From Anaerolineales bacterium UBA3001 (GTDB lineage: Bacteria; Chloroflexota; Anaerolineae; Anaerolineales; UBA11657), in NCBI GenBank assembly GCA_002346435.1, contig DDZT01000091.1, forward strand, positions 1-8,438: a DNA stretch of 8,438 nt, given 5' to 3'. This document shows positions 1 to 7,205 of this stretch, in pieces. Position numbers and translations under genes: made by a program. Within the stretch, counting starts at the first letter, position 1; each line of letters starts with the position of its first letter. Under the pieces are notes generated by a model. That model was given only the letters and a program-made list of their open reading frames with translations, had not been told where the DNA came from and searched no databases.

Positions 1-146
1 TTTCCTATAGCATTGCCTGAATTGTCAATTTGGGTTTCGAATCCTGCATCATTCATCCAATTTGTTAGATAGTTGACAGCAGAGCTCTCAGATTCAGTAG
101 GACTGTAATGTTTTAGTAGTCCAACAAGTAGTTCTTTTGAATTCAC
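1..146 (-). CDS. lysK: [LysW]-lysine hydrolase LysK, N-terminal fragment (runs off the left edge)
   Basis: This is the start of a gene too short for ordinary ORF calling, with 48 codons visible and no stop before the window edge. It begins with GTG, sharing four bases (GTGA) with the homoisocitrate dehydrogenase stop, and a GGAG ribosome-binding site lies 11 bases upstream. The visible residues include LLVGLLKHYSPTESESSAVN, followed by an amphipathic helix and a stretch ending DNSGNAIG. This matches the N-terminus of M20-family metallopeptidases: a helix, the S-P-[ST]-E-[SE] turn, then the D-x-x-G-N-x-x-G strand. In the LysW pathway LysK hydrolyses the bond between the C-terminal Glu of LysW and lysine, releasing lysine in the cytoplasm. 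The metal ligands lie further on and are not visible. Position at the end of a complete LysW operon makes LysK much likelier than another M20 enzyme such as ArgE or DapE. Confidence 0.85.
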   Translation of the reverse strand, partial: MNSKELLVGLLKHYSPTESESSAVNYLTNWMNDAGFETQIDNSGNAIG

Positions 147-1150
147 TTGGTTAATTTCTCCAAAATGCTGGTAAGCATTGTTTCCGTAGTTGCTTCTCCG
201 CCCAAATCAGGAGTGTATATTCCTGCTACCAAAGTGTTATGCAGTTCGGATTTCAGTCGATTTGAAGCATTATCATAACCTAAGTCTTCTAACATCATAG
301 CTAGGCTAAGTATAGTAGCTGTGGGGTTTGCTAAGTTCTTGCCTGCTATATCTGGTGCGGATCCATGAACTGGCTCATAAATTGTGCAGTTATCACCAAC
401 ATTAGCAGAAGGTGCGACTCCTAGTCCTCCTACAAGAGCACTAGTGAGGTCAGAAATAATATCCCCATACATGTTGGGTGTGACAATTACGTCATAGGTT
501 TCCGGTTGAGTTATGAGGTCATGAGCTAGCGAATCAACTAACTGTTCCTTGATTTCTATGTCAGGCGCGTAACTTTTGGCGGTATCTCTTACTACTTGCA
601 GGAAAAGACCATCAGACAAAGAGAGAACATTGGATTTATGACCTATGGTAAGTATACCTTTACGTTCCAGTGCATATTTTGCTGCTTTTATAGCCACACG
701 TTTGCTTCCTGCACGTGTAATTTGTCTTTCAGCGATAACTGTGTCTTGGTCTTTCCAATGTTCTGAGCGAATGTAAAGACCTTCAGTGTTTTCTCTCACA
801 ATGAGTAAATCTATGTTTTGACGAGAAGATGGTATGGGGAGAGATTTTGCAGGACGTACATTAGCGTACAAGTTTAATTGCTGACGTAAATCAATAATAG
901 GGCTACTATATCCAGGAGCTCCACCAGTGGGTGAGCTAGTTGCTCCAAAAAGACCTATGCCGGAATGGATTACCGCATCCAGAGTGCTTTTAGGTAATGC
1001 TGTACCGGTTTCATTAAAACATCGCCATCCGATGGGATGGCTTTCCGTTGTTAGACCCACATCTAATACTTCAAGTATTTCGGTGGTTATTGGAATTACC
1101 TCTAATCCTATTCCATCGCCAGGCAATAGGCATATTGTATTATTAGTCAT
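143..1150 (-). CDS. hicd: Homoisocitrate dehydrogenase (NAD-dependent beta-decarboxylating dehydrogenase)
   Basis: This 335-residue protein has the usual length of the isocitrate/isopropylmalate/homoisocitrate dehydrogenase family and resembles the Thermus enzyme over its full length. It should oxidise and decarboxylate homoisocitrate to 2-oxoadipate. Family landmarks are LLPGDGIG (8-15), LYANVRPAK (94-102) with R99, VRENTEGLY (118-126) with R119 and Y126, GHKSN (170-174) with K172, the metal-binding GDIISD (229-234), and HGSAPDIAGK (262-271). Asp267-Ile268 in that last motif is the pattern of NAD rather than NADP users. The specificity loop is unusual: the arginine that reads the substrate's distal carboxylate in Thermus (Arg85) aligns with Ile86 here, in a PIIDLR context resembling isopropylmalate dehydrogenase. 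The gene overlaps lysU and lysK by four bases on each side. The lysine operon context favours homoisocitrate, but dual activity on 3-isopropylmalate is possible. Confidence 0.88.
   Translation of the reverse strand: MTNNTICLLPGDGIGLEVIPITTEILEVLDVGLTTESHPIGWRCFNETGTALPKSTLDAVIHSGIGLFGATSSPTGGAPGYSSPIIDLRQQLNLYANVRPAKSLPIPSSRQNIDLLIVRENTEGLYIRSEHWKDQDTVIAERQITRAGSKRVAIKAAKYALERKGILTIGHKSNVLSLSDGLFLQVVRDTAKSYAPDIEIKEQLVDSLAHDLITQPETYDVIVTPNMYGDIISDLTSALVGGLGVAPSANVGDNCTIYEPVHGSAPDIAGKNLANPTATILSLAMMLEDLGYDNASNRLKSELHNTLVAGIYTPDLGGEATTETMLTSILEKLTK
158..161 (-). promoter_or_regulatory. Ribosome-binding site for lysK
   Basis: GGAG on the minus strand lies inside the last codons of the homoisocitrate dehydrogenase gene, 11 bases before the GTG. 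It supports the non-ATG start chosen for lysK. Confidence 0.6.
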
Positions 1151-1662
1151 GATGCTAGCTTTGAGTTTCCAATATCTGCAAGTTTCTTTTGTATATATAT
1201 AATTAAGCTACCGTACTTAAGTATTTCAGTAGCTGTCTCTGAAAATGGAGGAAAACTGTAAGTCTTATCTTGTATATTGATGACTCGACCCTCTATGTTA
1301 ACTGTTGCGTGCTTACCGTGCACTGCTGCTATTACTGCCTCTGGACATATAATTGCTGGTAGACCGTTATTGATTGCATTGCGGTACCATATTCTCGCAA
1401 AACTAATTGCAACTACTGCTGACACCCCAGCTTCTTTTAGACAGACTACGGCTTGTTCACGAGAGCTTCCATTTCCAAAATTTTTGCCAGCAAAAATTAT
1501 GTCCCCATTCTGTACATTGCTAGCAAATTCTGGGTCAAGATCCTCTAGCGCATGCTTACCCATTTCTTTCGGATCACGTAGTGTATACGTGTACTTGCCT
1601 GGAAAAATAACGTCAGTGTTAATATCATCACCATATTTCCATATTTGGCCAGAAAATTTCAT
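1147..1662 (-). CDS. lysU: Homoaconitase small subunit
   Basis: This 171-residue protein is the separate swivelling domain of an aconitase-superfamily hydro-lyase, comparable in size to LeuD or LysU of bacteria and archaea. With the large subunit it should isomerise homocitrate to homoisocitrate through cis-homoaconitate. Visible landmarks are the N-terminal D-x-N-T-D-x-I-x-P-G motif (13-22) and GNGSSREQA (63-71), whose Ser-Ser-Arg contacts substrate. The specificity loop after PGK reads Y-T-Y-T (24-27). From memory, isopropylmalate isomerases carry Y-L-R-T there and homoaconitases lack the arginine, so the loop fits homoaconitase. The ATG overlaps the lysT stop in an ATGA, with a strong GGAGG four bases upstream, which fixes the start. 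The stop in turn overlaps the next gene's ATG, implying coupled translation. Confidence 0.9.
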   Translation of the reverse strand: MKFSGQIWKYGDDINTDVIFPGKYTYTLRDPKEMGKHALEDLDPEFASNVQNGDIIFAGKNFGNGSSREQAVVCLKEAGVSAVVAISFARIWYRNAINNGLPAIICPEAVIAAVHGKHATVNIEGRVINIQDKTYSFPPFSETATEILKYGSLIIYIQKKLADIGNSKLAS

Positions 1663-2945
1663 GACACCTCCAAGCTTCTAGGGTCAGTGATTGCACCTGT
1701 TAATGCAGTGGCTGCAGCAACTGCAGGACTAGCCAGGTAGATTTCGGCATCTGGTTCTCCCATACGGCCACGGAAATTACGATTACCTGTAGACAGACAT
1801 GTTTCACCAGCGGCAGGTACGCCTAGATGGTTTCCCATGCACGGTCCACAGCCTGGAGTACCCAGTGTAGCACCTGCATCAAGTAAGATCGATATATAAC
1901 CTAAATCGACAGCAGAATGTAAAATTTGGCTCGATGCAGGGATAATTATCATCCGAGTGCCCGTTGCAAGCTTTTGTCCCTTTAATATTTCAGCAGCAAT
2001 GGCAATATCCTCTAGTCTACCGTTAGTGCAAGTTCCTATGAATACCTGATCAACTTGTTTTCCGGCTACTACTGAAATTGGTTGCACATTATCAACCTGG
2101 TGGGGGGCTGCAACTTGCGGCTCCAATTTTTCAAGGTCAATTTCGATCACTTCTAAGTAAGTTGCTCCTTTGTCAGGATAGATAGCTAATTTACTTATAG
2201 CTTCGACGCTCAATCTATGTTTTAGTTTGTTGGCTAGCCATTCAAAAACCTGTTTGTCAGGTGGCAAATACGCATTTTTTGCTCCCAGTTCAGCCATCAT
2301 ATTAGGGATTACAGTTCGACTGTCTATACTGAGTTGTGATATTGATTCTCCGGAAAATTCAATAGAAGCATATAGTCCACCATCAGAACTTACTTGTCCT
2401 ATAAGATGCAAGCAAAGGTCCTTAGTTGTTACACCTGAATTGAGTTGACCTGTTAGTTTCACTGATATGCTATTTGGTACACGCATCCACAGTTCTCCAG
2501 TTGCCCAAAGAGCTGCTATTTCTGTTCGGCCTACTCCCGCGCCAAATGCTCCAAGCCAACCAAAATGAGTGGTATGGCTATCAGCACCTATAATAAGTTG
2601 GCCAGGCAAAATCAAGGCTTCTTCGCTGATCACCTGATGGCATATGCCTCGTCCTATCTCAAAGAAATGTTCTATATTATTCCTAGTAACGAATTTACGA
2701 ACCTCAGCATGATTGCGAGCATGTATTGGTGTAGGAGGTGGTGCGGCATGATCTAGTGTTACTACAAGTTTTTCAGGCTGCAGCACATTTTCTAGACCAA
2801 ACTGGTTGAATATTGTTGAAATGGCTGCAGTATTATCATGAGACAATATTCTATCTGGACGGGCATCTACTGTACTGCCAATACTAACATTTTGTAATCC
2901 AGCAGACTTAGCGAGAGCTTTTTGTGCAAATGTTTGCATAGACAT
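1659..2945 (-). CDS. lysT: Homoaconitase large subunit, [4Fe-4S] enzyme
   Basis: This is the catalytic subunit of a two-subunit homoaconitase, 428 residues, the usual length for the LeuC/LysT group. Three cysteines positioned to hold a [4Fe-4S] cluster are visible: Cys306 in IGTCTNGR (303-310) and Cys366 and Cys369 in GCGPCMG (365-371). Other signatures are D-H-A-x-P-[TP] (65 onward), GADSHTTHFG (120-129), GAGVGRTE (135-142) and GNRNFRGRMG (387-396), all shared with isopropylmalate isomerase and aconitase. Homoaconitase is preferred over isopropylmalate isomerase because homocitrate synthase and homoisocitrate dehydrogenase genes flank the pair. The start lies two bases after the homocitrate synthase stop, without a clear Shine-Dalgarno site. 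A second in-frame ATG at codon 3 is an equally possible start, and translation probably depends on the preceding gene. The stop overlaps the lysU start by four bases. Confidence 0.9.
   Translation of the reverse strand: MSMQTFAQKALAKSAGLQNVSIGSTVDARPDRILSHDNTAAISTIFNQFGLENVLQPEKLVVTLDHAAPPPTPIHARNHAEVRKFVTRNNIEHFFEIGRGICHQVISEEALILPGQLIIGADSHTTHFGWLGAFGAGVGRTEIAALWATGELWMRVPNSISVKLTGQLNSGVTTKDLCLHLIGQVSSDGGLYASIEFSGESISQLSIDSRTVIPNMMAELGAKNAYLPPDKQVFEWLANKLKHRLSVEAISKLAIYPDKGATYLEVIEIDLEKLEPQVAAPHQVDNVQPISVVAGKQVDQVFIGTCTNGRLEDIAIAAEILKGQKLATGTRMIIIPASSQILHSAVDLGYISILLDAGATLGTPGCGPCMGNHLGVPAAGETCLSTGNRNFRGRMGEPDAEIYLASPAVAAATALTGAITDPRSLEVS
1667..1671 (-). promoter_or_regulatory. Strong ribosome-binding site for lysU
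   Basis: GGAGG on the minus strand, within the final codons of lysT and four bases before the lysU ATG, is among the strongest ribosome-binding sites in the operon. It may help match the output of the two homoaconitase subunits. Confidence 0.65.
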
Positions 2946-2947
2946 AG

Positions 2948-4156
2948 CTAATTATGAGTTTGCCTTTTAGTACTGCTTGTTTTTTTGCTGCTGCCTTCAG
3001 TTTTATCAAAGTTATAGTTGTTGTCTGCCCACTGATGTAGTAGTTCGTCAACATCACTTAGCGTGATTCTTTTATGATCAGCCATTGCTTTGACATGGTG
3101 CGTCACAGCCTTCAAATTATCAGGGTTTATTTTGATGCCTAATTGTGACGCTCGATCCTGTAGTGCATTCCAGCCCGTAAGTTTGTGTGCGATTGAAATG
3201 TATCGTGTAAGACCAAAGTCATTGGGATTAAGAATCTCATAGGTCTCAGGATTGTTTAATATAGCCTTCGCATGTATTCCAGCTTTATGGGTAAATGCAG
3301 TTAATCCCGTTATGTAATGATTAAACGGTATTTCAATTTCCACTTTATCCGCAACTATCTGATTGAGTTTGTGAAGTTGATGTAGGTTGTATTTATTACG
3401 TATATAGTCAGGGTCTATTGCGTATAGGCGCGCTATAAGGCCTTCTAAAGAAGTGATTCCATTGCGTTCGCCAATGCCTAAAACTGTTGTATCAATATGA
3501 GTAGCTCCCGCCGTCAATGCAGAATGACTGTTTGCAACTGCACAGCCTGTGTCATTGTGGCCATGAAACTCTATGTCGGCGTCAGTGAGATTTCTAAGAG
3601 TGCTCACGAGATTATATACCGAGTGGGGTGTCGCTACGCCGACTGTATCAGCTATACCGAATCTATTGACAACGTCTAATTGGTCGACTGCTTGATAGAC
3701 ATTTATCAGATCATCTTCTGTGCTGCGGAATGAATCTTCTGTGGAAAACCGCAGCTCTAAAAATGGATTTTGCTCTCTTATATAAGTTAACACGGATTGA
3801 GCAATGTCTATAATCTCGTTAATTGATTTTCCGTGGCTGAAATCGCGTAGATATGAGCTCGTACCTATGACAACATCAATACCATCCACTCCAGTGTCGA
3901 GGGCGACTTTTGCATCATCCATATGGCACCGAATATGGGTGAGTACTTTTGAGTCAATGTCTAGTTTTGATAGGAGTTTACAATCCGTGAGTGATGTTGG
4001 GGATGCGCATGGGGATGTGAGCTCAATATATTCAACTCCGAAGTTTGCTAGAGCGTAGGCTATTTCCACCTTATCATCGGTACTAAAGTCTGCACCAACA
4101 AATTGTTCACCCTCTCTTAGTGTACTTTCTATAATAGCAAAATCGTTTAGAGACAT
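2948..4156 (-). CDS. hcs: Homocitrate synthase
   Basis: This enzyme makes homocitrate from 2-oxoglutarate and acetyl-CoA, the committed step of AAA lysine synthesis. The 402-residue protein is a DRE-TIM metallolyase highly similar to the Thermus enzyme from end to end. IESTLREGEQF (9-19) carries the catalytic Arg14 and metal ligand Glu15. VLTHIRCHMD (71-80) has His74, matching the 2-oxoglutarate-selecting histidine of Thermus. EFHGHNDTG (196-204) gives metal ligands His198 and His200. GIGERNGIT (227-235) and FTHKAGIHAKA (288-298) follow. Thermus homocitrate synthase is inhibited by lysine at the active site, so feedback here is plausible but unseen. The last 20 or so residues (about 380-402) are rich in Lys, Ser and Thr and extend past the usual end. 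A start at the ATG with AAAGGA upstream is well supported, and 26 bases separate it from lysJ. Confidence 0.93.
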   Translation of the reverse strand: MSLNDFAIIESTLREGEQFVGADFSTDDKVEIAYALANFGVEYIELTSPCASPTSLTDCKLLSKLDIDSKVLTHIRCHMDDAKVALDTGVDGIDVVIGTSSYLRDFSHGKSINEIIDIAQSVLTYIREQNPFLELRFSTEDSFRSTEDDLINVYQAVDQLDVVNRFGIADTVGVATPHSVYNLVSTLRNLTDADIEFHGHNDTGCAVANSHSALTAGATHIDTTVLGIGERNGITSLEGLIARLYAIDPDYIRNKYNLHQLHKLNQIVADKVEIEIPFNHYITGLTAFTHKAGIHAKAILNNPETYEILNPNDFGLTRYISIAHKLTGWNALQDRASQLGIKINPDNLKAVTHHVKAMADHKRITLSDVDELLHQWADNNYNFDKTEGSSKKTSSTKRQTHN

Positions 4157-4182
4157 TGAGTTGTTCCTTTAAAGCTTTTCAT

Positions 4183-5358
4183 TCAGTTAGATTTACTGAT
4201 GTTTGATAGTACTTCTATTACTGTATCAATAACCCGGTCTACATGGTGTTGTTCAATAATCAATGGAGGTAGCAATCGTAAGACAGTATTTCCAGCTGGT
4301 AGGGCCAGAACGCCTTTCTGTTGTAGTTCTTTCAATACAGGAGTAACTTTATGTTTTAGTTCTATACCAATCATTAATCCTAAACCACGTATCTCTCTCA
4401 CATTAGATAAATCAGATTGCCCAACTAATTTCATGATGCGTGCGCCATGTTCTGCAGCTCGTTGAGGAAGATTTTCATGTTCCAACACTTCCAATACAGC
4501 TAGTGATGCTGCGCATGCCAGAGGATTTCCTCCGAATGTGGATCCATGTGTTCCTGCATGCAAGTTTTTTATTTTAGGTCCTAACAAGGTAGCACCCATT
4601 GGGATACCGCCTCCAAGAGATTTTGCCAAGCAAATAATGTCTGGTTCTATGTTGTAATGATTGCAGGCAAGCATTTTTCCCGTACGTCCAAGCCCTGTTT
4701 GTACTTCATCAACTATGAATAGGGCGCCTTTTTCCTCACAAAGAGCTTGTGCATCTTGCAGGAACTTAATATTAGCAGGCCTAACTCCACCTTCTCCTTG
4801 TATTATTTCTAGGATTACTGCGGCGGTATCTTGGGTTACAGTATTTCTTAGTGCTTCGATATTGTTATATGGGATCTGTTTAATACCTGGCAAAAGCGGG
4901 GCGAATGGTGTCCTATATTTTTTCTGTCCGGTCAATGTAAGTGCACCCATAGTACGTCCATGAAAACTCCTTAGTGCGCTTATAATTTCCGTTCGTTTAG
5001 TACTGATACGAGCAAATTTTATGGCAGCTTCTATGGCTTCAGTGCCAGAATTGCACAGAAAGGCTTGTTTCATTGCTCCTGGTCCTAGCGCAGACAATTG
5101 CTCAAGTAATTTTGCTCGCTGATCGTTATAAAATATTTCCGGGCACGTAACTAAGATTTTTGCCTGTTTTTGTATTGCATCGACTACGGTTGGGTGGCAG
5201 TGGCCTAAATTAGCTACTCCTTGACCTGCTACACAGTCGATATATTCCTGACCGTGTTGATCCCAAACCAGCACTCCCTTACCACGCACTATAGTGATAT
5301 CGCGTTTGTAGTAGACACCGCTTGTATGTTTGTTTTCTAAGAACTGCGAATTAGCCAT
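4183..5358 (-). CDS. lysJ: [LysW]-aminoadipate semialdehyde/glutamate aminotransferase LysJ
   Basis: LysJ is a PLP-dependent class III aminotransferase of the ArgD/acetylornithine type, 391 residues, the normal length. It should transfer the amino group of glutamate to LysW-bound aminoadipate semialdehyde, giving LysW-lysine. Visible features are CNSGTEAIEAAIKFAR (102-117), which binds the cofactor phosphate, SFHGRT (131-136) for ring stacking, EIIQGEGG (184-191), VDEVQTGLGRTGK (216-228) with Asp217 for the pyridine nitrogen, and Lys246 in LAKSLGGG (244-251), the Schiff-base lysine. GSTFGGNP (272-279) supplies the threonine from the partner subunit. Sequence alone cannot exclude ArgD or dual lysine and arginine use; the surrounding lysX-Y-Z genes argue for LysJ. 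Its start overlaps the end of lysZ by eight bases. Confidence 0.9.
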   Translation of the reverse strand: MANSQFLENKHTSGVYYKRDITIVRGKGVLVWDQHGQEYIDCVAGQGVANLGHCHPTVVDAIQKQAKILVTCPEIFYNDQRAKLLEQLSALGPGAMKQAFLCNSGTEAIEAAIKFARISTKRTEIISALRSFHGRTMGALTLTGQKKYRTPFAPLLPGIKQIPYNNIEALRNTVTQDTAAVILEIIQGEGGVRPANIKFLQDAQALCEEKGALFIVDEVQTGLGRTGKMLACNHYNIEPDIICLAKSLGGGIPMGATLLGPKIKNLHAGTHGSTFGGNPLACAASLAVLEVLEHENLPQRAAEHGARIMKLVGQSDLSNVREIRGLGLMIGIELKHKVTPVLKELQQKGVLALPAGNTVLRLLPPLIIEQHHVDRVIDTVIEVLSNISKSN

Positions 5359-6157
5359 TGATTAAGGTACCTTCGCCTTTTAAAGCTTTTGTAATAGGTT
5401 GTTCTATTTTACCGTTAGCAACAATTACTTGCTTTACCCCAGCATCTAAGGCTTCACGTGCAGCTATTAGTTTTCTTTTCATGCGTCCACGAGCGATATT
5501 ATTAATTGCATCATCGATATCATGGGCTGATATGTTTGGTATATAGCTATTAGGGTCTGTTAAGTCACTCAATAAACCTGATACATTACTCAGTATGACA
5601 AGTTTATCAGCTTTTATAGTGCCTGCTAAATGCGCGGCTGCCCGGTCCCCATCAACGTTTAGTGCTTCTCCAGTGTCTGAAATTGCTATTGGTGCTACAA
5701 CAGGCATGTGACCTGTGTCTTGGAGTGCCCTAACGGCCTCTATGTTGACATTTTCAATACGGCCTGTGTAATCGTCTCGCAGAATCTTGCGTTTGCCATT
5801 TTCCACGATACGTATAGTTGATTTACGTTCTGCTAAAAATAGCCGACCATCTAATCCGCTAAGCCCAAATGCATTGATCCCTAGCCTCTGTAGTTGTCCT
5901 ACCAATCTTCTATTTAATAAACCGGTTGCCATGAGAAAGATTTCGAGGGTACGCTTGTCTGTGTACCTACTGATGTGACCACTGGCTGACGTTACAAAAC
6001 GTGGTGGGTGACCAAGTTGTTCGCCAAGTTCAGTAGCTCGTTCAGATCCGCCATGTACTATAATTAATTTCTCGCCAGATTCTGTCTGATTTGCGATGTC
6101 AGCTATGATAGAATTGATATTAACTCCGCTAGCCCCACCAATTTTGACAACAAGCAT
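5351..6157 (-). CDS. lysZ: [LysW]-aminoadipate kinase LysZ
   Basis: LysZ is an amino-acid kinase family protein of 268 residues, related to N-acetylglutamate kinase (ArgB). It phosphorylates the side-chain carboxylate of 2-aminoadipate bound to LysW. Numbered from the start chosen here, features are MLVVKIGGA (1-9) for ATP, IVHGG (33-37), NVDGDRAAAHLA (167-178) and GRMKRKL (224-230). The arginine in place of the second glycine of the usual ArgB GGM motif fits the LysZ group as I remember it. The open frame extends 21 codons further upstream to 6220, but that part overlaps lysY and reads as unrelated basic sequence. The internal ATG has AGGAG seven bases before it and lines up with the family's N-terminal strand. 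This start leaves 10 bases between lysY and lysZ. Confidence 0.9.
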   Translation of the reverse strand: MLVVKIGGASGVNINSIIADIANQTESGEKLIIVHGGSERATELGEQLGHPPRFVTSASGHISRYTDKRTLEIFLMATGLLNRRLVGQLQRLGINAFGLSGLDGRLFLAERKSTIRIVENGKRKILRDDYTGRIENVNIEAVRALQDTGHMPVVAPIAISDTGEALNVDGDRAAAHLAGTIKADKLVILSNVSGLLSDLTDPNSYIPNISAHDIDDAINNIARGRMKRKLIAAREALDAGVKQVIVANGKIEQPITKALKGEGTLING

Positions 6158-6164
6158 GATGTAA

Positions 6165-6169
6165 CTCCT
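6165..6169 (-). promoter_or_regulatory. Ribosome-binding site that fixes the lysZ start
   Basis: AGGAG on the minus strand shares two bases with the TAG stop of lysY and lies seven bases before the ATG at 6157. It decides the lysZ start against the longer reading beginning at 6220, which would put 21 additional residues before the first family strand. Confidence 0.75.
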
Positions 6170-7205
6170 AGATCGGGTGTAGACCCGTAAATTCCAATCC
6201 GGTTGTTTCTTCAAAACCACACATAATATTTACACATTGCATTGCCGTGCCGACTGAACCTTTCATGAGATTATCAATGGCACATATTGACACTATTCTG
6301 CCAGTTTGAGGATCTAAATCGAAACTCACATCAGCAAAGTTGCTGCCAGAAATAATTTTTGGTTCAGGACGGCGATAATTTCCACGGCTATCTCTCACTA
6401 TGCGTACAAATGGTTCATTTTTATATGTTGATCTGTATGCTTTCCACAAATCTTTTAAGTTGGTGTTTGGATTTACAAACGCATGCACTGTCGCTAATGC
6501 TCCGCGCACCATTTCTATTGCAGTCAAGCTGATGTGCAGATCCTCAACACCTAGCACTTGTTGTATCTCAGCAGTGTGCCGGTGTCCTACCGAAGCATAG
6601 CTGCGAACTGATCCACTGCGAACTGGATGGTGACTGCCTGGGTTTGCTTTAGAACCACCTTCACTAGATCCGGTTTTGATTTCGGCTATGATGGGTCTGT
6701 CTGTAATAAGCAGATCATGTTTTATGAGAGGAAGTAGAGCCAATATGCTAGCTGTAGCATTACATCCCACACCACTTACATATTGAGAATCACTTATCTC
6801 TTCTCTATAAATTTCTGGAAGTCCATACACAAATCGTGGTAACCAATCAGGTGCTAAATGTGCATCACCATACCATTTTTTATAGTTTGTTAGTGTATTT
6901 AGTCTAAAGTCAGAAGATAAATCAATGATTTTAGGTGAAATCTCGGAGTAATAAGCTATCTTTTTTTGCGCAATCCCATGAGGTTGCGCAAGGATTAGAA
7001 TATCCGTCTCCTTCAAAGAATCAATTTCTACAAATGATGGCAGATTATGTCCTCGAAGATGCGGGTGTAATCGCCACATTGGCTGCCCAGCATTACTTCG
7101 TGATACAACTTGTCCGATTTCTAGCTCAGGGTGATTGATTATCAGGCGGAGCATTTCTCCAGCTGTATAGCCTGAACCGCCAACAATAGATATGCGTAAA
7201 CTCAT
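6168..7205 (-). CDS. lysY: [LysW]-aminoadipyl phosphate reductase LysY (ArgC-like)
   Basis: This 345-residue NADPH-dependent reductase belongs to the N-acetyl-gamma-glutamyl-phosphate reductase (ArgC) family. It should reduce LysW-aminoadipyl phosphate to the semialdehyde. The N-terminal Rossmann nucleotide site reads VGGSGYTAGEMLRL (8-21). The catalytic cysteine is Cys148 in SGVGCNATA (144-152), and the active-site histidine lies in GHRHTAEI (207-214). A Gly/Ser-rich stretch ending in SHHPVR (178-196) before that motif resembles LysY of Thermus more than typical ArgC. Ser-Leu-Arg-Ile directly after the ATG enters the first beta strand, and AGGTG lies seven bases upstream, so the start is secure. 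It overlaps the lysX stop by four bases (ATGA). In an isolated setting ArgC would be the alternative; between lysX and lysZ the LysY role is clear. Confidence 0.92.
   Translation of the reverse strand: MSLRISIVGGSGYTAGEMLRLIINHPELEIGQVVSRSNAGQPMWRLHPHLRGHNLPSFVEIDSLKETDILILAQPHGIAQKKIAYYSEISPKIIDLSSDFRLNTLTNYKKWYGDAHLAPDWLPRFVYGLPEIYREEISDSQYVSGVGCNATASILALLPLIKHDLLITDRPIIAEIKTGSSEGGSKANPGSHHPVRSGSVRSYASVGHRHTAEIQQVLGVEDLHISLTAIEMVRGALATVHAFVNPNTNLKDLWKAYRSTYKNEPFVRIVRDSRGNYRRPEPKIISGSNFADVSFDLDPQTGRIVSICAIDNLMKGSVGTAMQCVNIMCGFEETTGLEFTGLHPI

Noticed and set aside
927..1681. Plus-strand open frames of 91 and 134 codons opposite the dehydrogenase and homoaconitase genes.
   Set aside because: They lie antisense to strongly conserved genes, show no domain or family signal, and have no ribosome-binding or promoter context.
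4661..4963. A 100-codon plus-strand open frame opposite lysJ.
   Set aside because: It is the reverse frame of a conserved PLP enzyme, and its composition follows from the lysJ codons.
6158..6220. A 21-codon upstream extension of lysZ to an earlier ATG.
   Set aside because: It overlaps the end of lysY, is rich in basic residues unlike any kinase N-terminus, and the ATG at 6157 has a well-placed AGGAG and matches the family start.
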